Shown here piece by piece: positions 7,452 through 15,736 of a stretch of DNA of 64,000 bases (positions are counted from its first letter, which is position 1; each line of letters begins with the position of its first letter). The translations under genes and the position numbers were made by a program. Below the pieces are notes generated by a model, which saw only the letters and a list, made by a program, of their open reading frames with translations, had not been told where the DNA came from and searched no databases. The stretch is from UBA1181 sp045226255 (GTDB lineage Bacteria > Bacteroidota > Bacteroidia > Bacteroidales > Paludibacteraceae), in NCBI GenBank assembly GCA_045226255.1, contig JBGVCG010000002.1, forward strand, positions 1-64,000, written 5' to 3'.

Positions 7452-8855
7452 ATGAAAAAGCTGTTAATTATTTCATTAGTCGCCGTCCTTCTCGCTGCTT
7501 GCAGTGGAGAAAATGGAGAATTGGTGGGAGTTTACAACAAGTCTTGGAAGGAGCCGGTGCCTTACGGTATGCTGTACATCAGACGTGGTTCTTTCACGAT
7601 GGGTCAGAATGACCAGGATGCGAACTGGGCGATGTCGTCCCAATCCCGTACGGTTTCTCTAGACGCGTTCTGGATGGATGAGACGGAGATCACGAATGGT
7701 GAGTACCGTCAGTTTGTGCATTGGGTGCGTGACTCAATCGCAAGAGAGAAGTTGGCTGATGTTGACGAGTCCTACAAGATTTACCAAGACAAGAATGGTA
7801 ATGAGTTGGAGACTCCAATCCTAAATTACAAGAAGAAAATTCCTTGGAACAAGCAGACCGAGGATCAGAAAGCCGCTTTGGACAGCATGTATTATCAAGG
7901 AGAGGACAAGATCGACTTCGCTCCTGAGGTGAACGCTGCAATTTATATGTACAAGTACGCATGGGTGGATTACATCCAGGCTGCCAAGAAGGAGAACAAG
8001 TTTGATCCGTTGTTGGGCCGCTACAATCGTAGCATCGCAGGTCTTGGAAAGACAAAGGATAGTGCTGATGTGATGGTGAAGAAGGATACGACGATTTATA
8101 ACGAGAAAGGTGAGATTCAAAACATCACGGTATATCGTGAGTTGAAGCACCGTTCCGACTTCATCTCTGTGAAGCGTGTGAATATTTATCCTGATACGTT
8201 GTGCTGGATTCGTGACTATACGTATGCTTACAATGAGCCGTACATGAAGATGTACTTCGCTCACCCTGGATATGGAGAGTATCCTGTTGTCGGAGTTTCT
8301 TGGGAACAAGCACAAGCATTCTGCCATTGGAGAACTTTCTTGTTCAACTCTTATCAGGTTGCTAACAAGGGCGTGAGAGTTCAGGATTACCGTCTCCCAA
8401 CCGAGGCTGAGTGGGAATATGCTGCTCGTGGTGGCAAGGATTTGTCTATGTACCCTTGGGGAGGTAATTATATCCGTACCGCTAAAGGTTGTTTCTTGGC
8501 TAACTTCAAGCCTCAAAGAGGTAACTATACGGATGATGGTTATTTGATCGCTTCTAAGGTTGCTTCTTATCCGCCGAATGAGTACGGTTTGTATGATATG
8601 GCTGGTAACGTTGCAGAGTGGACATCTTCCGCTTATCATGAGTCTAACTACTCTTTCGTACATGACTTGAACCCAAGTTATGATTACAATGCGAAGAGCT
8701 CTGACCCTGATGTGATGAGACGTAAGGTAATCCGTGGTGGTTCATGGAAGGATGTTGGTATCTTCTTGCAGTGTGGTGTCCGCACGTACGAGTACCAAAA
8801 TGAGAACCGCTCTTTCTTAGGTTTCAGATGTGTTCGTAGTTATATTGGCGAGTAA
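7452..8855 (+). CDS. gldK: Type IX secretion ring lipoprotein GldK/PorK
   Basis: 467-residue lipoprotein: the signal peptide ends in the lipobox LLAAC with Cys17 as acyl site. The mature protein has the formylglycine-generating-enzyme-like fold (RGSFTMGQND, TEITNGEYRQFVHW, YRLPTEAEWEYAARGG, DMAGNVAEWTSS, RKVIRGGSWKD, RSFLGFRCV) that defines GldK/PorK. In known systems it forms, with GldN/PorN, the periplasmic ring attached to the outer membrane. The FGE fold is structural here rather than a sulfatase-maturation enzyme. Confidence 0.95.
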   Translation: MKKLLIISLVAVLLAACSGENGELVGVYNKSWKEPVPYGMLYIRRGSFTMGQNDQDANWAMSSQSRTVSLDAFWMDETEITNGEYRQFVHWVRDSIAREKLADVDESYKIYQDKNGNELETPILNYKKKIPWNKQTEDQKAALDSMYYQGEDKIDFAPEVNAAIYMYKYAWVDYIQAAKKENKFDPLLGRYNRSIAGLGKTKDSADVMVKKDTTIYNEKGEIQNITVYRELKHRSDFISVKRVNIYPDTLCWIRDYTYAYNEPYMKMYFAHPGYGEYPVVGVSWEQAQAFCHWRTFLFNSYQVANKGVRVQDYRLPTEAEWEYAARGGKDLSMYPWGGNYIRTAKGCFLANFKPQRGNYTDDGYLIASKVASYPPNEYGLYDMAGNVAEWTSSAYHESNYSFVHDLNPSYDYNAKSSDPDVMRRKVIRGGSWKDVGIFLQCGVRTYEYQNENRSFLGFRCVRSYIGE

Positions 8856-8901
8856 TTTTTTGATGAGATAACATATTATTAACCTTAAAATATTTATTAA
8901 A

Positions 8902-9741
8902 ATGAGTTTTTCAGAATTGCGTGATACCGCAGGTTATCAGAAATTCACTGCCCTTGCGTATGGTTTGGGTGCGAGTGTCGTTATTATTGGAGCGTTGTTT
9001 AAGATCATGCACTGGCCAGGTGCAGGTATCGTGTTGACAATCGGTATGTGTACGGAGGCTTTCTTGTTTGCATTGTCCGCATTCGATAAACCTCACGTAG
9101 AGTACAAGTGGGATAGAGTATATCCTCAATTGCATGAAGACGAGGAAGGTGCTGTTGGAAATGCTGTGATGAACACTAACGCTGCTAACGCAGCTGAGGA
9201 GAAGAGACTTGAGCTTCAGAAGATCCGTGAAATGGTTGACGGTGAAATGCAAAACTTGAAGGATGGTATCCACAGCTTGAACGTTACTGCAGGTCAATTG
9301 ACTGACTTGTCAAGTGCAGCTGCAGCTTCTGGCGAGTATACTAACACTTTGAGACAAGCATCTAGCGCAGCTAGCGCATTCGCTTCTTCTCAACAAAGCT
9401 TGAAAGAGGCTTCTGAGTCTTTGGATTCTTCTTACAAGAGCATCGCTTCTAGCATCAGCTCAGCTTCTCAAGGTTCTCAAAACTTCGCTGCTCAAATCGA
9501 CGGCATCAACAAGAATATTTCGACTATCAACTCAGTATTCGAGCTTCAAGTTAAGTCTGTAAACGAGCAGAACGAGGCTATGAAGACTTTGGCTTCTGCA
9601 GTTAAGACAATCGAAACTTCTTTGAATGGTTCTGCTGCTGAGGCAGAGGAGTACAAGAAACAAGTTGCTTTGTTGGCTTCCCAGATGAAGAGCTTGAACT
9701 CTATCTATGGCGGTATGCTTAGCGCTATGACTATTAAATAA
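8902..9741 (+). CDS. gldL: Type IX secretion motor protein GldL/PorL
   Basis: 279 residues, two transmembrane helices at the N-terminus (about 18-35 and 41-60) with the conserved acidic Glu52 in helix two (CTEAFLFALSAF), equivalent to the essential Glu of Flavobacterium GldL. A long Ser/Ala-rich coiled-coil cytoplasmic region follows. GldL pentamers around a GldM dimer form the proton-driven rotary motor of the type IX system. 46 bases after gldK and 38 before gldM, clearly co-transcribed. Confidence 0.95.
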   Translation: MSFSELRDTAGYQKFTALAYGLGASVVIIGALFKIMHWPGAGIVLTIGMCTEAFLFALSAFDKPHVEYKWDRVYPQLHEDEEGAVGNAVMNTNAANAAEEKRLELQKIREMVDGEMQNLKDGIHSLNVTAGQLTDLSSAAAASGEYTNTLRQASSAASAFASSQQSLKEASESLDSSYKSIASSISSASQGSQNFAAQIDGINKNISTINSVFELQVKSVNEQNEAMKTLASAVKTIETSLNGSAAEAEEYKKQVALLASQMKSLNSIYGGMLSAMTIK

Positions 9742-9779
9742 TAATTTTGGTTTTTTGAATTAACTAAAGAAGTGTAATT

Positions 9780-11363
9780 ATGGGTGGCGCTAAAAATTGT
9801 CCGGAAACCCCGAGACAGAAGATGATATCCATGATGTATTTGGTGTTGACCGCAATGCTTGCATTGAACGTGTCTGCCCAGATCTTGAATGGATATGCTT
9901 TGGTGAACGATTCAATGAAGAAGAACATCACAATCAGTGATGGTAAACTCGAAAACTTGAGCAACGAGTTCGACGGTTTGCTGCATTCAGACTCCATCAA
10001 AGCTAATAAGGTGAAGCCAAGAGTTGATAGCGTGATCGCTCAGTCTGATGAATTCTGTACATATATCTCAGAGTTGGAGAAGAAGATCATCACGACTATC
10101 ATGGGTGATCCTAATGCTACAGAGTTGGACGAGTCAATGAATGGTGACTTGAACGTTGCGAGCCAAATCGGTTTGGTTGATAAAGTTGATGGTAAGACTA
10201 ACGCTGCGATCTTGAAGGAGAAAATGGAGTCTTATCGTGAGTTTATGGCTACTATCGATACTGCTAAGGCTCAGTCTATTCGTAGTACTTTCTCTACGGA
10301 TCCGCTCAGCTCAACTGAGAAGGGTGGTAAGCCAAGAGCATGGGAGTCTGGTGTGTTCGAGGACATGCCTGCTATCGCAACTTTGACTGTGCTTAACAAG
10401 ATCAAGAACGATGTGAAGATCACTGAGTCTGAGGCTCTCGCTTACTTGATCGGATCTATGGATGCCGGTGACTTCCGTGTGAACAAGATCCAAGCTCTCG
10501 CAATTCCTAATTCAAGCTATATCATGCGTGGTGGTAAGTACTCAGCTCAAATCATCTTGGCTGCTACTGACTCTACTAAGAAGCCAGTTATCACTATCAA
10601 TGGTACTCCATTGGAGAAGGATCGTTATGAGTTCGTTTGTACTTCCGTTGGTACGAAGAAGTATTCAGGTAACATGGTTCTTACTAAGAAGAACGGTGAG
10701 ACTCAAACTTACAACTTCGAAAGCGAGTATACTGTAGGTGAGCCTACTGCTACTGTGTCAGCTGACTTGATGAACGTGCTCTATGCCGGTTTCAAGAACC
10801 CAATCAGTGTATCTGTACCAGGTGTGGCTGCAAACAGCATCGAGATCAGCCCTTCTAACATCAAGTCTTCTTCTAGAACTGCAACAGGATGGTTGGTTGT
10901 TCCTGCTAAGGTGGGTACTCCTTGTAACATCTCTGTCAGCGCTAAGGTTGACGGTAAGACTCAACACATCGCTACGAAGACGTTCCGTGTAAAGAAGTTG
11001 CCAGATCCATTGGCTATGATCGAGTACACGAACCCTCAAGGTATCAAGAGCAGGTATAGAGGAAACAGCCTTGATAAGGCGATCGCTAAGCCTAGCTTGA
11101 TTACCGCTCGTCGTATCGTGGCTGAGTTGAACGACTCTGATTTGGATGTAAAGTACAAAGTGTTGGAGTTCTCTTTGAACTATTTCGACTCAATGGGTAA
11201 CACCTTGATTGAGAAAGCTTCTGGTGATATGTTGAACGAGAAGCAGTTGAAGATCTTTAGAGAGATGACTAACAGAAAGACCGTTTACGTTTCTAACACG
11301 AAGGCTCTCGGTCAGGATGGTATCACTCGTCCTTTGCCTCCATTGGAAGTGAAAATTAAATAA
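9780..11363 (+). CDS. gldM: Type IX secretion motor/shaft protein GldM/PorM
   Basis: 527 residues with the family N-terminus GGAKNCPETPRQKMISMMYL, one transmembrane helix (about 18-36), and then four periplasmic domains D1-D4. Recognisable C-terminal parts are NVLYAGFKNPISVSVPG and the final RPLPPLEVKIK. GldM spans from the inner-membrane motor to the GldK/N ring and transmits energy. Usual length for Bacteroidales. Codon use in gldL-gldN strongly favours a small set of codons (TTG, AAG, TCT), consistent with high expression. Confidence 0.95.
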   Translation: MGGAKNCPETPRQKMISMMYLVLTAMLALNVSAQILNGYALVNDSMKKNITISDGKLENLSNEFDGLLHSDSIKANKVKPRVDSVIAQSDEFCTYISELEKKIITTIMGDPNATELDESMNGDLNVASQIGLVDKVDGKTNAAILKEKMESYREFMATIDTAKAQSIRSTFSTDPLSSTEKGGKPRAWESGVFEDMPAIATLTVLNKIKNDVKITESEALAYLIGSMDAGDFRVNKIQALAIPNSSYIMRGGKYSAQIILAATDSTKKPVITINGTPLEKDRYEFVCTSVGTKKYSGNMVLTKKNGETQTYNFESEYTVGEPTATVSADLMNVLYAGFKNPISVSVPGVAANSIEISPSNIKSSSRTATGWLVVPAKVGTPCNISVSAKVDGKTQHIATKTFRVKKLPDPLAMIEYTNPQGIKSRYRGNSLDKAIAKPSLITARRIVAELNDSDLDVKYKVLEFSLNYFDSMGNTLIEKASGDMLNEKQLKIFREMTNRKTVYVSNTKALGQDGITRPLPPLEVKIK

Positions 11364-11385
11364 GATTGTATAAAAGTTTAACGTT

Positions 11386-12273
11386 ATGAGTAATCTAGTT
11401 AAATTATTGTGTGTTGGTTTTGCGGCATTCTCCACTTCTGCCGTTTTCGCTCAGTTCGAGGAGAATTCTTTCTTCGATGAGTCGGGTGACGTATCTGTGG
11501 AAATTGCTTCTAACATGCCAACCAGTGGTCCTAAGGAAAATCTTGAGCCAATCGAATTGGTTAATCCGCGTGCGGATGATATTTTCTGGCAAAAGGTTGT
11601 TTATAGGACTATCGACTTGCGTGAGAAGATGAATTATCCTTTGTATTATCCTGAAGAAGCTGTAGACAACAGACAAAGTTTCTTTACTCTGATGTTTAGA
11701 CTTATTCAAGAAGATAAGATTAAGGCTTATGAGTATCTTGATACTCGTGAGATTTTCACAAAGGAGCACGAACTTCCGTTCAGCGAAATCATTAACAAGT
11801 ATGATATCTATGCAACGAAGAAGGCTGATTCTTTGACTAACGATTCTATTATCGTCGTTGAGGAGTCTGATGTCCCTAACCTTTATGTTCTCAAGTATTA
11901 CGTAAAAGAGGTTTGGTATTTCGACAAGATCACTTCTACGTTTAATACTCGTATTATCGCTTTCTGCCCTATTATGGTGAAGGATGGTGAGCTCGGTGTT
12001 CAAAAGTACCCTCTTTTCTGGGTGCCATTCGAGACTTTGCGTCCATTCTTGGCTCAACAGGAGGTTCTTATCACGGATAAGAACAATGGAGCGAGACCTT
12101 CTCTTGACGATATCTTTGTGAAGAGACGTTTCTCTAGCTACATCTATAAGGAGTCAAACATCTATAATAGAAACTTGTTGGAGTACAACACTTCTTCTGA
12201 GGATGTTAGAAAGGAACAACAAAAGGTTAAGACTTTGTTGCTCAACTTCGAAACTGATTTGTGGGAGTATTAA
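11386..12273 (+). CDS. gldN: Type IX secretion ring protein GldN/PorN
   Basis: 295 residues; signal peptide with cleavage near AVFAQ (residue 23). Family features seen: DDIFWQKVVYRTIDLREKMN, then a central domain (VWYFDKITSTFNTRIIAFCP) and YPLFWVPFETLRPFLAQQEV, followed by DIFVKRRFSSYIYKESN. GldN/PorN is periplasmic and forms the ring with GldK. Last gene of the operon: a terminator follows within 25 bases. Confidence 0.93.
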   Translation: MSNLVKLLCVGFAAFSTSAVFAQFEENSFFDESGDVSVEIASNMPTSGPKENLEPIELVNPRADDIFWQKVVYRTIDLREKMNYPLYYPEEAVDNRQSFFTLMFRLIQEDKIKAYEYLDTREIFTKEHELPFSEIINKYDIYATKKADSLTNDSIIVVEESDVPNLYVLKYYVKEVWYFDKITSTFNTRIIAFCPIMVKDGELGVQKYPLFWVPFETLRPFLAQQEVLITDKNNGARPSLDDIFVKRRFSSYIYKESNIYNRNLLEYNTSSEDVRKEQQKVKTLLLNFETDLWEY

Positions 12274-12295
12274 TCTTACAACGAATTAAAAAAAA

Positions 12296-12322
12296 GGGTG
12301 GCGATTTCGTCACCCTTTTTTT
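12296..12322 (+). terminator. Terminator of the gld operon
   Basis: Stem GGGTGGCGA / TCGTCACCC followed by seven T, 22 bases after the gldN stop. Confidence 0.85.
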
Positions 12323-12337
12323 GTGCCTCTTTTTCTT

Positions 12338-12368
12338 TTTGCTCGGTCCTTTATTTTATATAAATTCG
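12338..12368 (+). promoter_or_regulatory. Promoter for leuS
   Basis: TTTG at 12338-12341 and TAAATTCG at 12361-12368, spacing 19. An in-frame ATG at 12323 lies upstream of this promoter and is therefore not the start. Confidence 0.7.
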
Positions 12369-12385
12369 CGGAAAATTTTGTCGAT

Positions 12386-15142
12386 ATGGATTATAATTTC
12401 AGAGAAATAGAAAAGAAGTGGCAGAGTTATTGGAAGGATAATTCCACCTATAAGGTTGACGTCGATAAGTCAAAGCCTAAATGTTATGTTTTGGATATGT
12501 TCCCATATCCGTCTGGCGCGGGCCTTCATGTGGGGCATCCTCTCGGTTATATCGCTTCGGATATCTATAGCCGTTACAAACGTTTGTGCGGTTTCAATGT
12601 GTTACATCCTATGGGATATGATTCGTATGGCTTGCCTGCGGAACAATACGCCATTCAGACGGGACAACATCCTGCTGTGACCACGACGAAGAATATCAAC
12701 CGTTATCGTGAGCAACTCGACAAAATTGGGTTCTGCTATGACTGGTCGCGTGAGGTACGCACGTGTGATCCTAAATATTACAAGTGGACTCAGTGGGCCT
12801 TCATCCAGATGTTCAATGCTTATTACGACAATGATTGCGATAAGGCTAAGCCTATTTCCGAATTGATCGCCAAGTTTGAGAAGGGTGGTAGCTCGTCTGT
12901 TCATGCCGCTTGCTCGGAAGAACTGAGTTTCTCTGCTGCAGAGTGGGCTGCTATGGATGAAAAGAAACAGCAGTCTGTGTTGATGAATTACCGTATCGCT
13001 TATTTGGCTGACACGAAGGTGAATTTCTGTCCAAAATTGGGTTGTGTCTTGGCTAATGATGAAATCAGTGAGGGCCTTTCCATTCGTGGAGGTTATCCTG
13101 TGGAGCAACGTGTGATGCGTCAGTGGAGCCTTCGTGTCTCCGCCTATGCGCAACGTTTGTTGGATGGTCTTGATAGGTTGGATTGGACAGACTCCTTGAA
13201 GGAGACGCAACGTAACTGGATCGGTAGGAGTGAAGGTACTGAGATGAAGTTCAAGATTAAGGGGCAGGATCTCGATTTCGTGATTTTCACCACCCGTGCG
13301 GATACGATTTTCGGTGTTACGTTCATGGTTTTGGCTCCAGAGTCTGAATATGTGGACAAGGTGACGACGCAGGCACAACGCGCCGCTGTCGATGATTACC
13401 TCGCCGCAGTGAAGCGTAGAACGGAACGTGAACGTCTGGCGGACCGTCGTGTGACGGGTGTCTTTACTGGAGCCTATGCGATAAACCCTTTGACGGGGAA
13501 GGAGATTCCTATTTGGGTCAGTGATTATGTGCTTTCCGGCTATGGTACAGGTGCGATTATGGCTGTGCCGGCGCATGATTCCCGTGACTATGCCTTTGCT
13601 AAGCATTTCGACCTTCCGATCATTCCTGTGATTGAGGGTTGTGATGTGAGCGAGCAGAGCTTTGACGCGAAGGATGGTATTATGACCAATTCAGGTTTCT
13701 TGAATGGCATGACGGTGAAGGAGGCTATCGCTGCCACGAAAAAATATGTGAAAGAGCACGAATTGGGACGTGTCAAGGTTAATTATCGTCTGCGTGACGC
13801 GATATTCAGTCGTCAGCGTTACTGGGGCGAACCGTTCCCTGTATACTACAAGGATGGTATTCCTCATGTGTTGGATGACAAGTCGTTGCCTTTGGAACTC
13901 CCAGAAATTGAGAACTTCCTTCCGACCGCTTCGGGAGAGCCTCCGTTGGGGCACGCGAAGAACTGGTGTACCAAGGAAGGTTATCCTTTTGAATTGAATA
14001 CGATGCCAGGTTTCGCGGGTTCGTCAGCATACTTCCTCCGTTATATGGATCCGCACAACGACAACGCTTTGGTTAGTCGTGAGGCGAACGATTATTGGCA
14101 GAATGTTGACCTCTACTTGGGAGGTACGGAGCATGCCACAGGCCACTTGATATACAGCCGTTTCTGGAACAAGTTCTTGTATGACTTGGGCGTGATTTGC
14201 CAAGATGAGCCGTTCAAGAAACTGATCAACCAAGGTATGATCCAAGGACGGTCCAACTTCGTCTATCGTATCAAGGACACCAACACGTTCGTGTCGTTGA
14301 ATTTGAAGGACCAGTATGAGGTGACCCCTATCCATGTGGATGTGAACATTGTCAGCAATGATGTGCTTGATATTGAGGCTTTCCGCAACTGGATGCCTGA
14401 CTATAAAAACGCCGAGTTCATATTGGAGGATGGCAAGTACATCTGCGGCTGGGCGGTGGAGAAGATGTCCAAGTCTATGTTCAATGTCGTAAATCCGGAT
14501 GTGATTGTTGAGAAGTACGGTGCGGACACGTTGCGTCTTTATGAGATGTTCTTGGGTCCGTTGGAGGCTTCGAAACCGTGGGACACTAACGGTATCGATG
14601 GTGTGCACCGCTTCTTGAAGAAGTTCTGGGCTATGTTCTATGAAAAAGACCAGTTGAAGGTCTCTGATGCCCCTTTGACTCCTGAGGAGTTGAAATCGGT
14701 ACACAAGCTGATCAAGAAGGTGACGTCGGATGTGGAGACCTTCTCCTTTAACACTTCAGTGGCTGCGTTCATGATTTGTCTGAACGAGTTATCCGCACTG
14801 AAATGCAATAAAAAGGCGGCTTTGGAAACCTTGTGTGTTCTTTTGGCACCTTTCGCTCCTCATATTTCGGAAGAGTTGTATCATGTGCTTGGTTATAACA
14901 CGTCGATATGTGATGCCCAATGGCCGAAGTATGACGAGCAATACCTCAAAGAGTCGAATTGCAAGTATGCCATCTCGTTCAATGGTAAGGTGAAGAGTAC
15001 GATGGAGTTGCCGATAGACATGAGCAAGGAAGATGTTGAGAAGACTGTCGTTTCTTCGGATACAGTGACTAAGATTTTGGCGGGGAAACCAATCAGGAAA
15101 GTGATTGTGGTTCCGGGAAAGATTGTCAATATCGTCTTTTAA
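12386..15142 (+). CDS. leuS: Leucyl-tRNA synthetase
   Basis: 918 residues from the ATG at 12386 (MDYNFREIEKKWQSYW), the family start; a start 63 bases upstream would overlap the promoter. Class I motifs: HVGH at residues 48-51 within PYPSGAGLHVGHPLGY, and KMSKS at about 693-697. An editing domain (CP1) between them shows TTRADTIFGVTFMVLAPE and GTGAIMAVPAHDSRD, which clears mischarged tRNA. The C-terminal anticodon-binding and Leu-specific domains are present. Single gene between its own promoter and the rplS promoter. Confidence 0.97.
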   Translation: MDYNFREIEKKWQSYWKDNSTYKVDVDKSKPKCYVLDMFPYPSGAGLHVGHPLGYIASDIYSRYKRLCGFNVLHPMGYDSYGLPAEQYAIQTGQHPAVTTTKNINRYREQLDKIGFCYDWSREVRTCDPKYYKWTQWAFIQMFNAYYDNDCDKAKPISELIAKFEKGGSSSVHAACSEELSFSAAEWAAMDEKKQQSVLMNYRIAYLADTKVNFCPKLGCVLANDEISEGLSIRGGYPVEQRVMRQWSLRVSAYAQRLLDGLDRLDWTDSLKETQRNWIGRSEGTEMKFKIKGQDLDFVIFTTRADTIFGVTFMVLAPESEYVDKVTTQAQRAAVDDYLAAVKRRTERERLADRRVTGVFTGAYAINPLTGKEIPIWVSDYVLSGYGTGAIMAVPAHDSRDYAFAKHFDLPIIPVIEGCDVSEQSFDAKDGIMTNSGFLNGMTVKEAIAATKKYVKEHELGRVKVNYRLRDAIFSRQRYWGEPFPVYYKDGIPHVLDDKSLPLELPEIENFLPTASGEPPLGHAKNWCTKEGYPFELNTMPGFAGSSAYFLRYMDPHNDNALVSREANDYWQNVDLYLGGTEHATGHLIYSRFWNKFLYDLGVICQDEPFKKLINQGMIQGRSNFVYRIKDTNTFVSLNLKDQYEVTPIHVDVNIVSNDVLDIEAFRNWMPDYKNAEFILEDGKYICGWAVEKMSKSMFNVVNPDVIVEKYGADTLRLYEMFLGPLEASKPWDTNGIDGVHRFLKKFWAMFYEKDQLKVSDAPLTPEELKSVHKLIKKVTSDVETFSFNTSVAAFMICLNELSALKCNKKAALETLCVLLAPFAPHISEELYHVLGYNTSICDAQWPKYDEQYLKESNCKYAISFNGKVKSTMELPIDMSKEDVEKTVVSSDTVTKILAGKPIRKVIVVPGKIVNIVF

Positions 15143-15152
15143 CGTCCAAACT

Positions 15153-15184
15153 TTTGGTCAGTTAAAAATGTTTGATTAATTTTG
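15153..15184 (+). promoter_or_regulatory. Promoter for rplS
   Basis: TTTG at 15153-15156 and TAATTTTG at 15177-15184, spacing 20. The rplS ATG is 80 bases further, leaving a leader of about 75 bases. Confidence 0.65.
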
Positions 15185-15264
15185 CGAAGTTTTTGCGCAA
15201 TCTCTGTCGGGGCAAAGGTATCCGTTACATTGCGTTATGTTTAAAGTAATAATTAAAAACTAAA

Positions 15265-15630
15265 ATGGATTTAATTAAAGTTGCAGAAGGGGCATTCGCA
15301 ACGGCGAAGGAGTTCCCTCAGTTCAAGAGCGGTGATACGATCACTGTCGCTTACAAGATTGTGGAAGGTAACAAGGAGCGTATCCAGCAATTCCGTGGTG
15401 ATGTCATCCGCATTTGTGGTCATCAGGACAAGAAGCGTTTCACTGTACGTAAGATCTCTGGTGGTGTAGGTGTAGAGAGAATTTTCCCTATGGATTCACC
15501 ATTCATCGAGAGCATCGTTGTGAACAAGGTAGGTAAGGTTCGTAGAGCTAAGTTGTATTACTTGCGTGATCTCACAGGTAAGAAGGCTAGAATCAAGGAG
15601 AGAAAGATGATAAAAGAAAAAGAAAGTTAA
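15265..15630 (+). CDS. rplS: 50S ribosomal protein L19
   Basis: 121 residues covering the whole L19 family: FKSGDTITVAYKIVEGNKER, IQQFRGDVIRICG, RKISGGVGVERIFP, SPFIESIVVNKVGKVRRAKL and YYLRDLTGKKARIKER. L19 sits at the 30S-50S interface. Monocistronic between a promoter and a strong terminator, a common arrangement for rplS in Bacteroidota. Confidence 0.98.
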   Translation: MDLIKVAEGAFATAKEFPQFKSGDTITVAYKIVEGNKERIQQFRGDVIRICGHQDKKRFTVRKISGGVGVERIFPMDSPFIESIVVNKVGKVRRAKLYYLRDLTGKKARIKERKMIKEKES

Positions 15631-15649
15631 ATTTAACTTGATTATAGGG

Positions 15650-15680
15650 AAAGAGAGGCCTTTTGGGGTCTCTCTTTTTT
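15650..15680 (+). terminator. Terminator of rplS
   Basis: Stem AAAGAGAGGCC / GGTCTCTCTTT followed by a T run. Confidence 0.85.
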
Positions 15681-15710
15681 GTTTTTTTCTGGATATTTTA
15701 TGTAAATTTG
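15678..15710 (+). promoter_or_regulatory. Promoter of the chaperone/OstA run
   Basis: TTTG at 15678-15681 and TAAATTTG at 15703-15710, spacing 21, starting inside the T run of the rplS terminator. The first start codon downstream is at 15737. Confidence 0.65.
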
Positions 15711-15736
15711 CCCGTTGTAACTAATGTTGAATTAAT

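Noticed and set aside
7821..8663. Open frame of 280 codons antisense to gldK
   Set aside because: Mirror of the gldK coding region with biased composition; no start signals.
12602..13606. Open frame of 334 codons antisense to leuS
   Set aside because: Lies wholly within leuS, no recognisable motif.
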